DNA of 7,158 bases from the NCBI GenBank assembly GCA_018266965.1, contig JAFDZJ010000132.1, positions 1-7,158 on the forward strand, read 5' to 3'. A program made the translations under genes and the position numbers. Shown piece after piece: positions 7,139 to 7,158 of this stretch; positions within the stretch are counted from its first letter, which is position 1, and each line of letters begins with the position of its first letter. This stretch comes from Bacteroidota bacterium (GTDB lineage Bacteria > Bacteroidota > Bacteroidia > Flavobacteriales > Weeksellaceae). The notes beneath the pieces were generated by a model. The model saw nothing but the letters and a program-made list of their open reading frames with translations, made no database searches and had not been told where the DNA came from.

Positions 7139-7158
7139 ATAATAAAATTGTAAATAGA

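Overview
The window looks like chromosomal DNA from a low-GC member of the Bacteroidota, most likely the class Flavobacteriia. This rests on a surface protein ending in a type IX secretion system (T9SS) sorting domain, start codons without Shine-Dalgarno sequences, a -33/-7 promoter of the TTTG/TAnnTTTG type, and the sequence style of MutS and the TolC-like protein. The species cannot be named from the sequence alone.

Layout. (1) Positions 1-2439 (+) hold the 3' part of a gene for a large secreted modular protein. Fibronectin type III (FN3) modules alternate with jelly-roll 'cleaved adhesin / choice-of-anchor' type modules in a tandem 768-bp repeat, ending in a T9SS sorting domain. A strong intrinsic terminator follows. 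(2) Positions 2493-3032 (-) encode a compact SpoU/TrmH-type RNA 2'-O-methyltransferase that converges on the adhesin; its stop codon lies in the adhesin terminator's T-tract. (3) A 95-bp divergent spacer separates it from mutS (3128-5710, +), a complete mismatch-repair ATPase. The spacer holds a good Bacteroidota promoter for mutS, and its -7 box faces a second -7-like box on the other strand. (4) A 166-bp AT-rich spacer with three copies of a TTTAGAnTAATTA motif leads to a TolC-family outer-membrane efflux protein (5877-7138, +). Its signal peptide is one base out of frame with the rest of the protein, at a run of seven T. The last 20 bases hold nothing identifiable.

The four genes do not form an obvious pathway: a secreted adhesin-like protein, an RNA modification enzyme, a DNA repair protein and an efflux channel. 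The TolC-like gene may be the first of an efflux operon continuing beyond the window, since adaptor and pump genes often follow such genes, but this cannot be seen here.

I did not find a convincing new multi-gene system. The most notable observation is the homopolymer frameshift in the efflux gene's signal peptide, which could be a phase-variable switch, recoding, gene decay or a sequencing error. Next are the gap-free 256-codon repeats with a homogenised patch, and the palindromic pair of facing -7 boxes upstream of mutS.
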